Shown: positions 34,201 through 46,028 of the stretch, one piece after another
Position numbering within the stretch: the stretch's first letter is position 1
Layout of the letters: every line of letters begins with the position of its first letter
Assembly (NCBI GenBank): GCA_025504975.1
Contig: JANUWI010000003.1
Location: 496,001-560,000, forward strand
Source: Plenodomus lindquistii
Lineage: Eukaryota > Ascomycota > Dothideomycetes > Pleosporales > Leptosphaeriaceae
Length of the DNA: 64,000 nt
Reading direction: 5' to 3'
The notes under the pieces: model-generated
Seen by the model: only the letters and a program-made list of their open reading frames with translations
Databases searched by the model: none
Told to the model about the DNA's origin: nothing
Made by a program: the position numbers and the translations under genes

Positions 34201-34901
34201 GTTGCGTCGTGGACGGTGGCCCGCTGATGGTTAGAGCCATGGTACTAACGGCGCTAATGTACGCTTGTGCGGCGGGTGGTATCCGCCGTTGGTCGTGGAA
34301 CGGTGCGAGGGCGTCCTTGGCAGCGTCCTCAGAAACACCAGTCACGACGGTGGACCAGGTCTCCTTGGCGCTGGTATTCTGCTCGAGTACGTCTCTTGCC
34401 GCTCCCGCCATGGAACCGGCCCGGAATGCGATGCGAACAGCCTCGGTCGAAAGCGGTAGCAGCTCACTGAGCGACCGCGCGGATGCCACGACCGAGGCTG
34501 CAAGCAGACCAGTACAAAGACCAACCATACGAGTATTGGCTGGGCTTGGTAGCTCTGTGGGGTTCTCCGCATAGTATCTGCAAGGTTAGCGGGGCCCTTT
34601 CAATCGGTATTCACAAAACATACCCAATGTAATGTGCCAATTGTGCGACGGTCACCAAACAGCTTTCCAGCTGAGGTATCTTCACACCTTTGGCGTAGTA
34701 TGCCTCGACGAGGTCCCATGTCGTCAAGAAGTCAGGAATCTCATCTCGTTGTGTTCGTGGAAGTTTCTGCACTTCTTCCCGAATAACAACACTGATTCGA
34801 TCCAAGAACGTCGCAAGCGAGGAATTGCTCCTCAGCGTGCATGCCTTTCGTAGTAGTGCATACTGGTCGGATGTTTGGTCTCCGAAGATAAGTAGGTTCA
34901 T
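28298..34901 (-). CDS. PKS1: Non-reducing polyketide synthase for DHN-melanin (SAT-KS-AT-PT-ACP-ACP-TE)
   Basis: Three exons (34901-34624, 34577-28400, 28342-28298) give 2166 residues, the usual size of melanin PKSs. Domains in order: SAT with GLCTG (Cys about 114); KS with DTACSSS (Cys about 543) and later GTGTQAGD and NIGHGEAASG; AT with GHSLGEYAAL (Ser about 990); PT with TGHQVNGTPL (His about 1322) and YWIDSLAHLSG (Asp about 1514); ACP1 LGVDSLLSL (Ser about 1698); ACP2 IGMDSLMSL (Ser about 1825); TE GWSAGG (Ser about 1992) with GNHFTMM (His about 2144). No reducing domains or C-methyltransferase. Enzymes of this layout condense malonyl units to 1,3,6,8-tetrahydroxynaphthalene, the first melanin intermediate; the TE acts as Claisen cyclase. 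Neighbouring Cmr1-type regulator and naphthol reductase support this. Orthologues are called PKS1, PKS18 or ALM. A Lys/Ala-rich linker separates PT and ACP1. Confidence 0.95.
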
Positions 34902-34912
34902 GATGACAAGGG

Positions 34913-34923
34913 TATATATATAT
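34913..34923 (-). promoter_or_regulatory. TA-repeat, possible TATA element or leader feature of the PKS gene
   Basis: An alternating TA run lies only 12-22 bases upstream of the PKS start codon on its coding strand. If used as a TATA box the leader would be nearly absent, so it may instead lie within the leader. No transcript data. Confidence 0.25.
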
Positions 34924-37900
34924 CAACAATGAACTGAAGGGTAGCAACGTGCAGGGCAATGAAGCCACGCAACGGTATAGCAATGAAGCTTCCAAACAAA
35001 GAGTGCGAAAGAGGGTAATGTATATGCAAAGCCAGTGTTTGTTGATAGGCAAGCGGACTCTATGCAAGTGGTTGACCCAAAGACGAAGTTGTAGAATTCT
35101 GGATTGAACCAAACTTTCAACTCGGCGGTACCCCTATATGTATGTGGGCAGTGATGGACATGGGAGACATAACGGTGGTCCTGGCGTGGTTGGCACGATG
35201 ACAAGCACACTCGTGCCGGATCTGTGACAACCCTTGTACTGCGGAACGGTGTACTACAGCAGTATGTCGGCGTGGAAGGCAGAGTGGAGCACGGGCTATT
35301 GCTGCTCCTGGTTAGTAAAGTCATGGTCCGAGGATTGATGGCGTGCAGCAGCCGGGCGCGCCTCCGAGTAAGTTGCAATGCCTATTTTCAGATGGCGCAC
35401 ACTAGGCTCGTAGAGTCGCAGCTGTGATATTACGCCCATGCGTCACGAATCATAGTGAACATGAGACGTGGGGATCTAGGTGGTAAGGGCGCTGTCTCAA
35501 ATCTGGCTTAACTCAGTCGGATCCCCTCCCCTCCCCCGACTTCGTGGGATGGCCCGTGTGTAGTTTCCTATCATCTACAGCGATACCATGTAGACTTCCG
35601 GTTAGATTGATGCATTTAGAATAGAACGAGCTGATGAGATCGCTTAAAATCGTCCAGTGTGTTTGAGATATCTCAGTCATGGATGTGTTACTATCCAAGC
35701 CAAATGATTGTATGACCCACGCGCAACATCAGGAGATATGCGCGGAGTGCAATTTACTGCCTGTTGCCTAATTAGATATTCCGAAGGGAAGCGCTCCATT
35801 AGGTCATGGCGATTGGTGTTGAGCCCAATTTGAGCTTCTGATATGCCAAAATGCTTTGAGTTGGTAACACCAGCATTCGGTTGCCTCACTACGCATGGCA
35901 ACTCCATGGAGCAGACATGCTGGTACCACCGCAGTCATGGCGTCCACCATGCACCTGGAGACCCGGTTCGGTTTTTCAAAGGCTAAGATGTGCCTATCAT
36001 TCGACTAGCAGGAGACAAGGCTCACGTCTCGGGATGGAGGCACAGGATCGTCTCGAATTCTTGTGTGATCAACAAAGCACCGGTGATCCGGGTCGGCTGA
36101 GGTAAGATGGCAAGATTGCGGATATCTTGCATGTCCACGTCAGGACAATCTGTATCTAGGCTCCGGATTGATGGCGGCTTGTGCAGGGAATTCGTGACGG
36201 GGATGCGGTTGACAGCTGTCTTGCGGTTTACGGCCGACTCCTAGACTAGGACGCGAAGGATCTATCTAGACTCGAGTTGGCGTATTGAAATTGGAAGATC
36301 TTCAATCTGTATGCCATATCGACTTGGTATGTGGTCCGGGTTTCCCCAATGCCGAAACTGTCGTTGCTCTTCCGAACGTATAAGAAGAGTGACCCGCGCA
36401 ACCTCGCTAGGGTATCTTCGAGTAGTTATCGAGAAAACTGGGCAGTGCCTCTCCCGCGCGCGCAGGGCGCCTCTGAGCCACTGGCATTGCAGTTGTCGAT
36501 CATACCCGCTGCACGCTCAAGCGGCTGTTTGTCGTAGGCGACACCTGTTCGAAGGTGGTCGCCAAGATCTTACTGCATCAATACGGCATTGTTTGCCCTC
36601 GTATGAATCGATCGTCTGATAGCCTTTCGTGACATACAACCAGTCCAACGCTGCTGAGATACGCTTGTGATGACAAGGTCGTTGACGTGAGCACTGAGGA
36701 AGTTGCAGAAGGAAAACTAGGTACGGCCCCGCACGTCCGAGCTTATGTCAGCAGTCAAATCACAATGACACCGCCACACTTCAGCGTGGATAAGCTCGAC
36801 GCAATTACATCCCTTCTTACTATAATGAGGCGGCGGTGTTATCAAATGTCTATTAGTAGAGTTATATGGTAACAGCTGTGCTCCCAACAATGGTAGACTC
36901 TTAAGGATATTTCGCCAAACAGTGAAGCAGTCAGTTAAATCGTCTCTCGTGGGACCCATTTCATAAACTTCGAGTACGGACATGCAAATTCAACCGAAGG
37001 CCAGGATGGTGTTGAGACATTGTGCAGCTTTCGCTCTCTGATCTATTGCACGACCACAATGTTTCATCCGAACAACATCCTGACGAGACTATGAGTATTC
37101 ATTCCCAGCAGCCGGCACTATGTTCCCCATGATTGTTGAACCGCTATTTTCAGGATTTGACGAGACTCGCAGCTTCATGTGCGCAGTTTTAGCCACCATC
37201 CTCACGAATCGAGTCAAACCCCCTTTTGTAGCAATGGTCACCCTCGCCCACTTGCAGGACCAGTTTATAGATAGGCACTGCTAAACTATATCGCAAAGGA
37301 ACTTAATACGAGCCTTCCCTACTAATCTCTGAAATGTTTTTCCTGGACTACGCAACACTGTTCAACGTATCTTCTTACCCGACGTTCGCGGTTCTACGTC
37401 CTTCTTACTGTGTTTGCCCCAGTGAATCGTCCGAAAGACCGTGGCATATCGAGATGCCTCGACGGACCGACTGATCATTTGGCGGTACCCGTCAACAAAG
37501 ATTTCAAAGCATTTCCAAGTCTGATTGAGTTGTCGATTTGCCGAGGCACAATACTCGGACATGGATAAAATCCGGCTTCACAGCAGTAGAAGAGTGTGAA
37601 AGCACGCGACTCGATCGTACAACATCCCGAGGGTCCAGGGTCTGCAGAATCAACACCACTATACCTTTCCATGCGAGATTGGCTGCAGTGTCGGCCCCTC
37701 ATCCTTGAACTACCCAAGAGTAGTCACGGACATGTGATAATTGACGACCAAAGGAGCCCATCATGATTGCCGGACATGTGGGGGCGCTTCCAGGCCCAAT
37801 GGAGGGATGCTACTCATGCCCGCATGCGAAGCTGTCATGCTGTAAACGTGTACGCTACGTACAAGCATCTCAACCCGAAGGTATGGGTGCAACCTGACGC

Positions 37901-40900
37901 TGCCAAGAGGAGAGCACGATATCTTTACCGGATACCCGAGCCTCAGATGTGTGGGAGCTTGATACGAAGACGCCTCACTAGTCTACTGTGGTCATGGCAG
38001 GCTGCTGCAGATGTGTAGCCCTGGAACAAACCAGGATACTGGCACCGATTCACCGACAAGCAATTGACTCAGGATTTCTACCCGAAACGTGAGGAATGAT
38101 CAGGATCGGCATTGAACTCATTAACACACTCGGTCGCATGGGTGTTCCACCAGATCGCAATCATAGTAGGACGAGGATCGATAGATCCTGCATGGAATGG
38201 ATCGCATCATCGCTTTTCCGTGATGGACATAGCTGTATTGGTAGGCAAGATCTAGCCGCCACCACGCGGTTCATGATAGGACAGGACGTTTCTTCCGTCC
38301 ATAAATTTCATTGATCGTTGTCTTGAAAAAGAGCGTTGTATTCCATAGGCTCCGGCATCGTGTTTCTGGGTGGATCAAGCCCACAGCGTAGGAATCCAGG
38401 AGATTAAGCCACAGTAGTTGATACAATCTAGATCTTGTCGACTTCCTGATCCGGGAAGGAACCGCCAATATCAAGGACTGTCAGTCGCATGTTATACGTC
38501 ACTTCAACGTCCTGTCAAATCGTCTTGACACCTAGTGGCTTGCAGTCTCATGTGGATACTGAGGACATAGACAAGTTTTTGTGATCTCCATCTTCTGATC
38601 CTGGTTCGGCTGATGTGAATCATAGTGTTGGCTCAGTGGAGAATCGTGGTCCACATGAACGGAACGCTAGCACAAATACCATAGGTACCTATAGTACCTG
38701 TCGACGATTCTGACTCAGGCCCCTCGGAAGTACTTGCTGCAATGTTTCAACTAAAGAGAATCTCATGGAAACGAACATACACAAAGTCGCATCTACAGTA
38801 GATTGTATCGTTGAGTCGCGGTTAGCAAGGTACCAGGGGATGATCGATTGAGACAACAGGTCTTAAATTAAGTGGGTCCAACGGATGATTTGGTAGGCCA
38901 ACGAGGCACGCTAACGGCAATCGCCCCGAGCCGTTAGACATCATCCTAACACAAGCCCAATGGTCCTGATTTTAGTGCAAGGCTGTCTTGTAGCTACCCC
39001 GCGGACCACCAGAGATCTTAACATATTGGCCCGCACTGGAAAGCGCCAATTGTGCTGCGTTGTGCCCACGATACCTGGACCAGAATACCGCTCGTCGAAG
39101 CCGAGAAGTCAGAACCTCGTGTCCCCGAACATTCTGTATCACATCGAACGGTTCGACGGATCAAATAAAAGCTTCATTGAGGATTATTGGGCCTCGTGGA
39201 ACGGTCGGGATTGACCGTGCAGCGGTTACACTAGAGCGGCAGGCTTGAATCATGTTTTCAGTCGATGACGATTGCATCGCGTCAATGGAGAAATTCGTGT
39301 ATTGCTACAAGCGATTGCGTGTAACCTTTGTGTTGAGTTGGCACAATGGTCCTTTCAGTCTAATAGAGACCGCGGAACACTGAGAAGGGAAGGTGGATTT
39401 AGCTGCGACGGCAAGCTCTAGAGTCATTGAACTGTGGCTTGAACAACTTGGTGACTGCCAACAAGGATACAGGGAATATGACAGATGAGGCAATGAGTGC
39501 GTGGGCTCACTCATTCACGAAACGGACATGTGCAACTTGATGGACATCATCAACAAGCAGCGCTCGTTGCGACAGCTCCATTGTTTCCGTTCTCATGATG
39601 CAATCCAATAGACGCCATCGTGAGTACCACGTCTCAATCGGTCCGCTCCTTTACCGCATGTTCGGTAACGGCACAGAGGTTTCCTGCTGTCTTGAGAATG
39701 ACTCCATTTGGATCGCGCAAGAGTGAAGGGGCACGATACATAGATCTCATCGCCACAAGCCCATACAGTACAGCAGCCTCGACGCGGTGTAACCACTGCA
39801 AAGTGGCACAGCCATTGGATGGGCCACAAGTCTACCAGAGCAGTAACGAGAACAGGCGATTGCTGCTTTTGGTCTACGACGCAGGCAACGTTATTCTCAT
39901 CATGCAACGTTGAACCTCAACCGTGCCGACTATCATCGCCTGAGAGATATGACCGTCATTGACCACGGCATTCTCGTAGAGCCCCGATATGGTGACGGCG
40001 TAGGGTCCCGATTTCCGCCGCATCTTCAGGGTTCAGAAGATGATGTTTGCGATCGTCTCAGTCGTACTGTGCGACACTCTGTTGGTGTCTGTACAAGTTC
40101 AGACACATTGTTACCTTACATTGCACGAGTTGCCTCCCAGACGACACGATCTCGTGTTACGTCTAATGCGTCAATTGGGTTCCAAAGCCACACCGCTGGT
40201 CTCCTACTTGGGTCTGCTATTTCCCGAGGCTTCGAAGCAGGTGATCAATCTGTACTCCCAAAGCCACGCGCTGCACAGCCGAACCACGTTGGCTTGATGC
40301 ACTCAATCTCGTGGTGCATAACCTAGCCCCGTTACACTGCCTTTAGTGTGCGTTTGCACGAGCGTAGCAAGCAAGTTCGTAGCGAAAGATGCGTAACTCC
40401 GGTGATGCCGGTGTATCCTGTCGCTTAGATGTTCAAGGATGCGCTGCAGGGTCCTCTGCATCCTTCTTTGGCACATTCTGTATCCTGCAAGCTACGGCTG
40501 TGACCCTATGGCAGACGAGACGCAAAGGGCTTTGGGCTGACCCATCACCATCTCGTTCAGTCCGGTTGGGAGCATCAGCCGGCGCATAAGACGGGAACTA
40601 CGGGGCTCTGGCCGTCGACACGAGACTTCCGATAAGACAGCAAGTGGTCTAGAATTCATCCAACCGAATATGCGGGTGTACCTGCTTGACTCAATATCGG
40701 ATGCACTATGGCTGAGCAGGTTGTATTCGTGTTTTTATAGTGACGACGTGATATTTAGCATGACATTATCGAACAGGGATGCGTGGAGCTCACAAGCAAT
40801 CGTTCGCAGCTTTGATTTACCGTTATGCAGGGTTACCATTTCACTGCATATTCGACTTGTAAGGCCAAATAGCTAGCAGAGACCTGATCCGCCTCTTTCC

Positions 40901-43900
40901 GCAAATGAGGCTAATTGTACGACCATAGGCGACCTCGTTGTTTTCGGAAGCTTACGATTACTAAAAACTACCCGCTGTAAGATGGACAGTGACATACGAG
41001 AAATACATACCCGCTTATATTGCAAGCTTATCGGACGCAGATGTCAAGACAGCGAGGCTTGACCGTCCGTGAAGGCTCAGAGTGAATTAAAAGACCTCTC
41101 GCTTCGGACGCGATGTGGCATGGTACCATGCTGATGGAAAATGCCATAGCAGTCGCATTGACGGCGAGTGCGAGCATATGAACGACTGGTGATGACCCAG
41201 AAGCTGTACTGACCGAGTGCGTTAACTCGCATAGACCGCGCGAGTAAGATTGCGTAACGTGAAATTGTGGTGAGGCAAGATCTTATATATGGAGACATGC
41301 GACTTAACAGGCTGTCCCTCGCGAGCGCAGCAGCGCAAGGTTGACAAGTCGTTATCAGTATATAGCCGGAACACGACACTCCACGTGGGACATCTGTATG
41401 CAATACCTGGCAATGTCGGCACCCGATTCCAGATCATCTGGCAGACTGACTTGTAAAGTTGTTCCTTGGAGATTGCAAGTTTGCAGGAGAAGACGCCGAG
41501 CACTGATGCGAATCTGCAAGTTGTTGGGGGTTTCAAATCATATACCAAGGACAGGATCTCGCTTATTCGAAATCTGCGATAGGCCGCCTAGAATTCCTAG
41601 AGGACGCCTTGGGGCGCCGCATCTTACATGATTAAGCATCCGCTGTCAACGGCATTAGCGGGCGCCAATAGACGGGAGCGCAGCGCTGTACCGATGGTGG
41701 CGAAACCGAGGCATGCTCACTGCATAAGGCTGGCTGGGCAAGGTCTAAGCTATGCGTTGATGTCTAAATGTACCGCTACTTGCGCTTGAATTCAGGTTTG
41801 TTAACCATACTCGGGGTAAGGGTTGGGTAAGTTTAGGGCTTGTCTAGGATGAGCCGATAAGACCGTTTGAATTGCGCTTCGACTTATATAGAAGTGCTCG
41901 TCAGTCAGTCTTGATCCCTATATTTGATCTGGACAAGAACGAGGTACGTGTATTTCCTGGACTGTGGACTTGATACAAAGAAAGGTACCAGGTGAGCAAT
42001 CAGCAGACGGAAAAGATACTGCAACTGGAAATGCAAATGAAGGGCAAAGCTTACCCACCCACAAGGCCTCAGCGACCAGACTTCTCGTGAGACAGACCTG
42101 GGCAGTGGAACCGATCCTACACCCAGATTAGCCTGCCTTCTTCATTCTTCGAATAGGTAGGCATGCATATACCCAAAGTGAGGAACTTTACACGGGTTAT
42201 AGTCGCGACAAGCGCAACGAAATACAATCCCAGAATGTCAAGGGAAGCGAATCCTACAATTCCTGCACGGAAAGTGAGGTCCGGATCTGTCTCACTCTGC
42301 CCAAAGCTGAGTTGGAACGATGCCCCCAGAAGACTTTAGTGTGCGTCGCCGTCCGAGAATGATGATGATGGTCGATCTGCAGACCGTGGTCATTCCAGGA
42401 TCAACCCCCGCCCCTGCAAGATCCAGCACGCTAAACTTTATCTGGACGCGATACTGCACCGCCACCAATACATCCTACAGTAGCCCTGCATGATCGTCAG
42501 AGTAGCTCGCTAGAACCGGCGATTTCGAGACGCTGTCATCACTTCGTGCGAGACTATGTCGATACATGGTCATCAACTCTTATCGCACCGTATACCACGT
42601 CGGTGAGCATACCACATGTTGCTTTGTGTCAGGACGAAGAAAAAGCAACAATGCGGGTGAGGATTCACAACTGTTGGCTGGCACTTAGCATGCACCATTG
42701 CAGACGGCATTTAATCCCCGCAGCGGAATGTCTCGGCAGCTATGACTACGGCTTTCCGCTGTGCTCCCGCCCAGTAATACTACAGAAATGGCGACTAGTA
42801 CATGCTGCGATCGACGCCAACCGAAGTAGGAAGCGGAGGAGATTTGAGGATCGATCCTTTAGCCTCTGCCACATGGGGAGATTTTCAAACGGATTCTCGA
42901 ATGATACATCTAGGTCTCCAGCGACACAGATGGTACAGTGGGTTGATTATAGAGAACACTGGTCAGCCCATCGGATATCGCTCACTCAACATGAGTCAGC
43001 TACCAAAGAGGACCTCCATCCTTGTCAGGCTTGCCGCTGGGCTCTCCCAACATGCGCAAATTTCAAGGACTGATACTAAATTGTGCCGTGTAGAGTGGCA
43101 CTGCACTGTGTCCGTCGACTTAGGTGTCGTGTTCAGTGCATAAAGGCAGCTGGCTCGCACGAGATACGCCTTGGCTTGCGGGGCGTTGCAGCGTACAGCT
43201 TACGGCCCAGGACCCGGTCGTTGAGTCTTTCCATCATGGGTACTATTGGGCATCTTTCTGGCTTCCGTAATGCCGCGGGCCGCCACCGAGTCCACGATGT
43301 GCATCCACAACGTCACCACATTTGCGGGGGAGGAGAGTTGCCGGACCAAGATTACTCATGTTCAAGTGGTAGCGGGGGACATCGTGAAGCAGAGCTATAC
43401 AACGGTCGTTGTCGATCCATTTAGAGTACGAGAAGGTATTTCCCGTCTAGCTTCGGTCCATCAATCATTCGTTATAGTTTATCGTTCCTACGTACGAATA
43501 CACTCCATATTTCCTTTTCGTATCATGGAGACGACGATTACAGGCTTATGGCGTGGTCGCCGAGCTCCTGCAAATCTCTGCGATAATGATGTTGGATTGG
43601 ATTGTTGACAACGTCGGAGACAATAATTTTCTTCTTGCTCGTGGGGATGGATGTGCTGATAGCCTGTCGGGATCACGTTCGGCGAACCCTGAACATCGAT
43701 CGACATAACTTAATCTACGCTGGAACCACACTCGAGGTATTTGATCTTCTAGTATAATGCGGTTCCATAAACAATTGCTGCCAGGCTTAATTCTTGACTG
43801 CTGAGAGTCTGTTCCTCTCAGTAATTGTGACACAATACAGACTGCCACCGGCCACCCGTTTGGGCATTGAATCCTTCAGGCGTGCTGTTCGTGGCGCAGA

Positions 43901-46028
43901 CTGCTGGAAGGCGAACAGTGGTCTGCCAGACTGAGCGAGCTCTTGCCTCAGTATCTTATTTTGTGTAGGATCGGCGTCTAGGGCTTAGCGTGGGGCATGA
44001 TTGTGGAGAAGTGCTCGAGTATGTCCACGTCAAGCACTGGCCCGGCGCAGGCAAGGCATGGGGCTTTGTTACTTCAACCAGACTTTTGAGTCAGTTGAAC
44101 AGCACGGAGAAGGAATCTGTACTGATCACGTCAGCATTACACTTAAATGCGGTTCATAGAAAGTCTTCATTGACAAGACTGCGGGTATGCTAGCCAATAG
44201 ACCAGCTGATCTCTACAGGTTCAACAACGGCTAGCTGTGTCCACTAACGATGGAGCGGTAATGGAACGATAAGTAACGCCCGCTAGCAATCGCGTTGAGT
44301 ACACGTGATGTGAACGCTAGGATAGCAGATGACGCTAACAAAGCTTGACCGGCGCACGAGTATTTTTGGAGGGCTTGTGGCATGCCAGCCAGCCAGCCAG
44401 TGACGCAGTACTCACCGTTCGAACCGTCGAGGTTCAGCAGTACAATACAATTCTCTTTGATCAGAACGACGACATCGTCTCCCGCGGCGTTTCAGACAGT
44501 TAGTATAGTGTCCATCCCCACCATCGCTTGGCGTCGGCGACTTCGTGAAGGTTTACTGTGTTGCAATATACGATGGTCCGCATGGGATGCAGACAAGTTC
44601 TCATCGTACAACCAAGTCGGGCAATCCGGCGGCCACGTCGCGGAGCAGTACGTTAAGAGCTGTATGTTGCGCTTTGAAACAGGCGAAGCAGGTATTGGCA
44701 GAAGCACTGGGGTGCCTATCGACTGCGACTCAGCCGCGTGGTGCTGACCGTCAGTGCGTGTCATCTCCTTTCTGTCCATCACTGCCTGCAAGAGCATCGT
44801 GTGCGAAATCATACCTGTTATGCTCCGCAATCACTGGCGAGGCTGCGCCGACCGCTGGTGGTGAAGCTGGGGAGCGGTTCGCGACGACAATAGTGGTCTG
44901 CACGGGTCCGCGGCCGCTGATTTGTTGCACCGCACCATGTCGATCGCCTAGAGCGTGGTAGCATGAGTGTAATGCCGTCGTATTGCAGAATACATTACGG
45001 GTGTACGGGTGGCTGGCCGTCTTTTTTCCCTACGGCGCCGATGCGCTTGAGCAATGTTCGGTTCACAGAGGCTTGGTGGCTGACGCATGGTCGGCGCGAG
45101 GCCCCCCCCCCCTGTCGAGCGCCCGCGCCCGAACCCTCATCCAGGATCCTTCACCAACTCAGCCCGTGGTGCAATACCCCAAGATGCATCCCTGCTGTTG
45201 CTGAGTCTTATCATCAACGCCGTGCAGCAGCCCCTGGTCGCCCAGAGTTGGATCTGACCTAGCCAGGTTCAGTCCTCGACCCACCCAAGGGCATGGTGCG
45301 CTGCATGTAACTGCGAAGCACACTAGCTCATCGCTCTGGTGCAGCTGGCTCCTCCTCAGTTGATGAATTCATCGTTGCTCAGATGCATAATCAATCCTCC
45401 CTGTCGGGAATGGTACGCCAGAGCCCGCTTCCACATCTCATACCTCCAGACGGGATGCTGTTCCCATGGAATTGAGCACCCACGCCACTCCTCTCTGGCA
45501 CTACTCTGCCTGACTTCTTGAGGTCTCTTACCCATTTTGACTGTTGTCTGCTTCCTGCACGGTGCCCGTCACACAGAGCCCAATCCCCGTCTTTTCTATC
45601 TCACGACATCGTGCGTAGATGCTCTCTGCAGTCGCAGTCAGCACCACAGCCGCCTTCGACTCACCTCTCCCGTCTTACAATCAACCAGCTGCGACCGAAA
45701 TTCGACCCAGCATTCGCCATTTCTACTCTGGGGCTATCCTGGCGCTTCTTCCCGTCCCAGCGTAGGCTATTTCCAGGTCAATTCGAAATTGGAAGCGTCG
45801 GCCCACCACTTATAGTTCATGTACACAACCAGCGCCCCGCAATCAACTACTCGCTGCAGCCATAACGACATTGTATCCGTCCGAGGCTCCTGCTTCTCAG
45901 CATCGTCGACGCCCTGCCTGTCCCAAACTCTTGGCATTGCTACTGCCCTTATTCCCCCTCTCTGCACCACCGGGCTGCCTGGACCTCAGTCTCATAACTC
46001 TTGTTGAACCGGAACCACACCTTCAGCC
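34924..46028. other. 11.1-kb region without recognisable genes inside the melanin locus
   Basis: This lies between the divergent starts of the PKS and the regulator. No reading frame exceeds about 175 codons (42546-43073, plus), and none of the motifs I looked for (transposase, reverse transcriptase, HET, P450, SDR, scytalone dehydratase) is visible. By eye base composition is intermediate rather than strongly AT-rich, unlike heavily RIP-mutated repeats. Small repeats: CAGC units at about 44388-44400 and a C11 run at 45102-45112. A near-palindrome around GGTACCTATAGTACC lies at about 38685-38699. The last 700 bases become pyrimidine-rich and probably are the promoter and leader of the regulator gene. 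Confidence 0.6.
45819..46007 (+). other. Possible upstream ORF in the leader of the Cmr1-type gene
   Basis: A 62-codon frame starts MYTTSAPQSTTRCSH and ends 21 bases before the regulator start codon. A second, 45871-46116, overlaps that start codon in another frame. They matter only if transcription starts upstream of about 45800, which the C/T-rich sequence there suggests but does not prove. Confidence 0.3.

Noticed and set aside
44380..44405. CAGC short tandem repeat
   Set aside because: Only about three to four units; too short to be meaningful.
34924..46028. Transposon, HET gene or scytalone dehydratase in the melanin gap
   Set aside because: I looked for DDE/RT motifs, HET signatures and the dehydratase and found none by eye; terminal repeats were not seen. 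A computer search could still find a decayed element.
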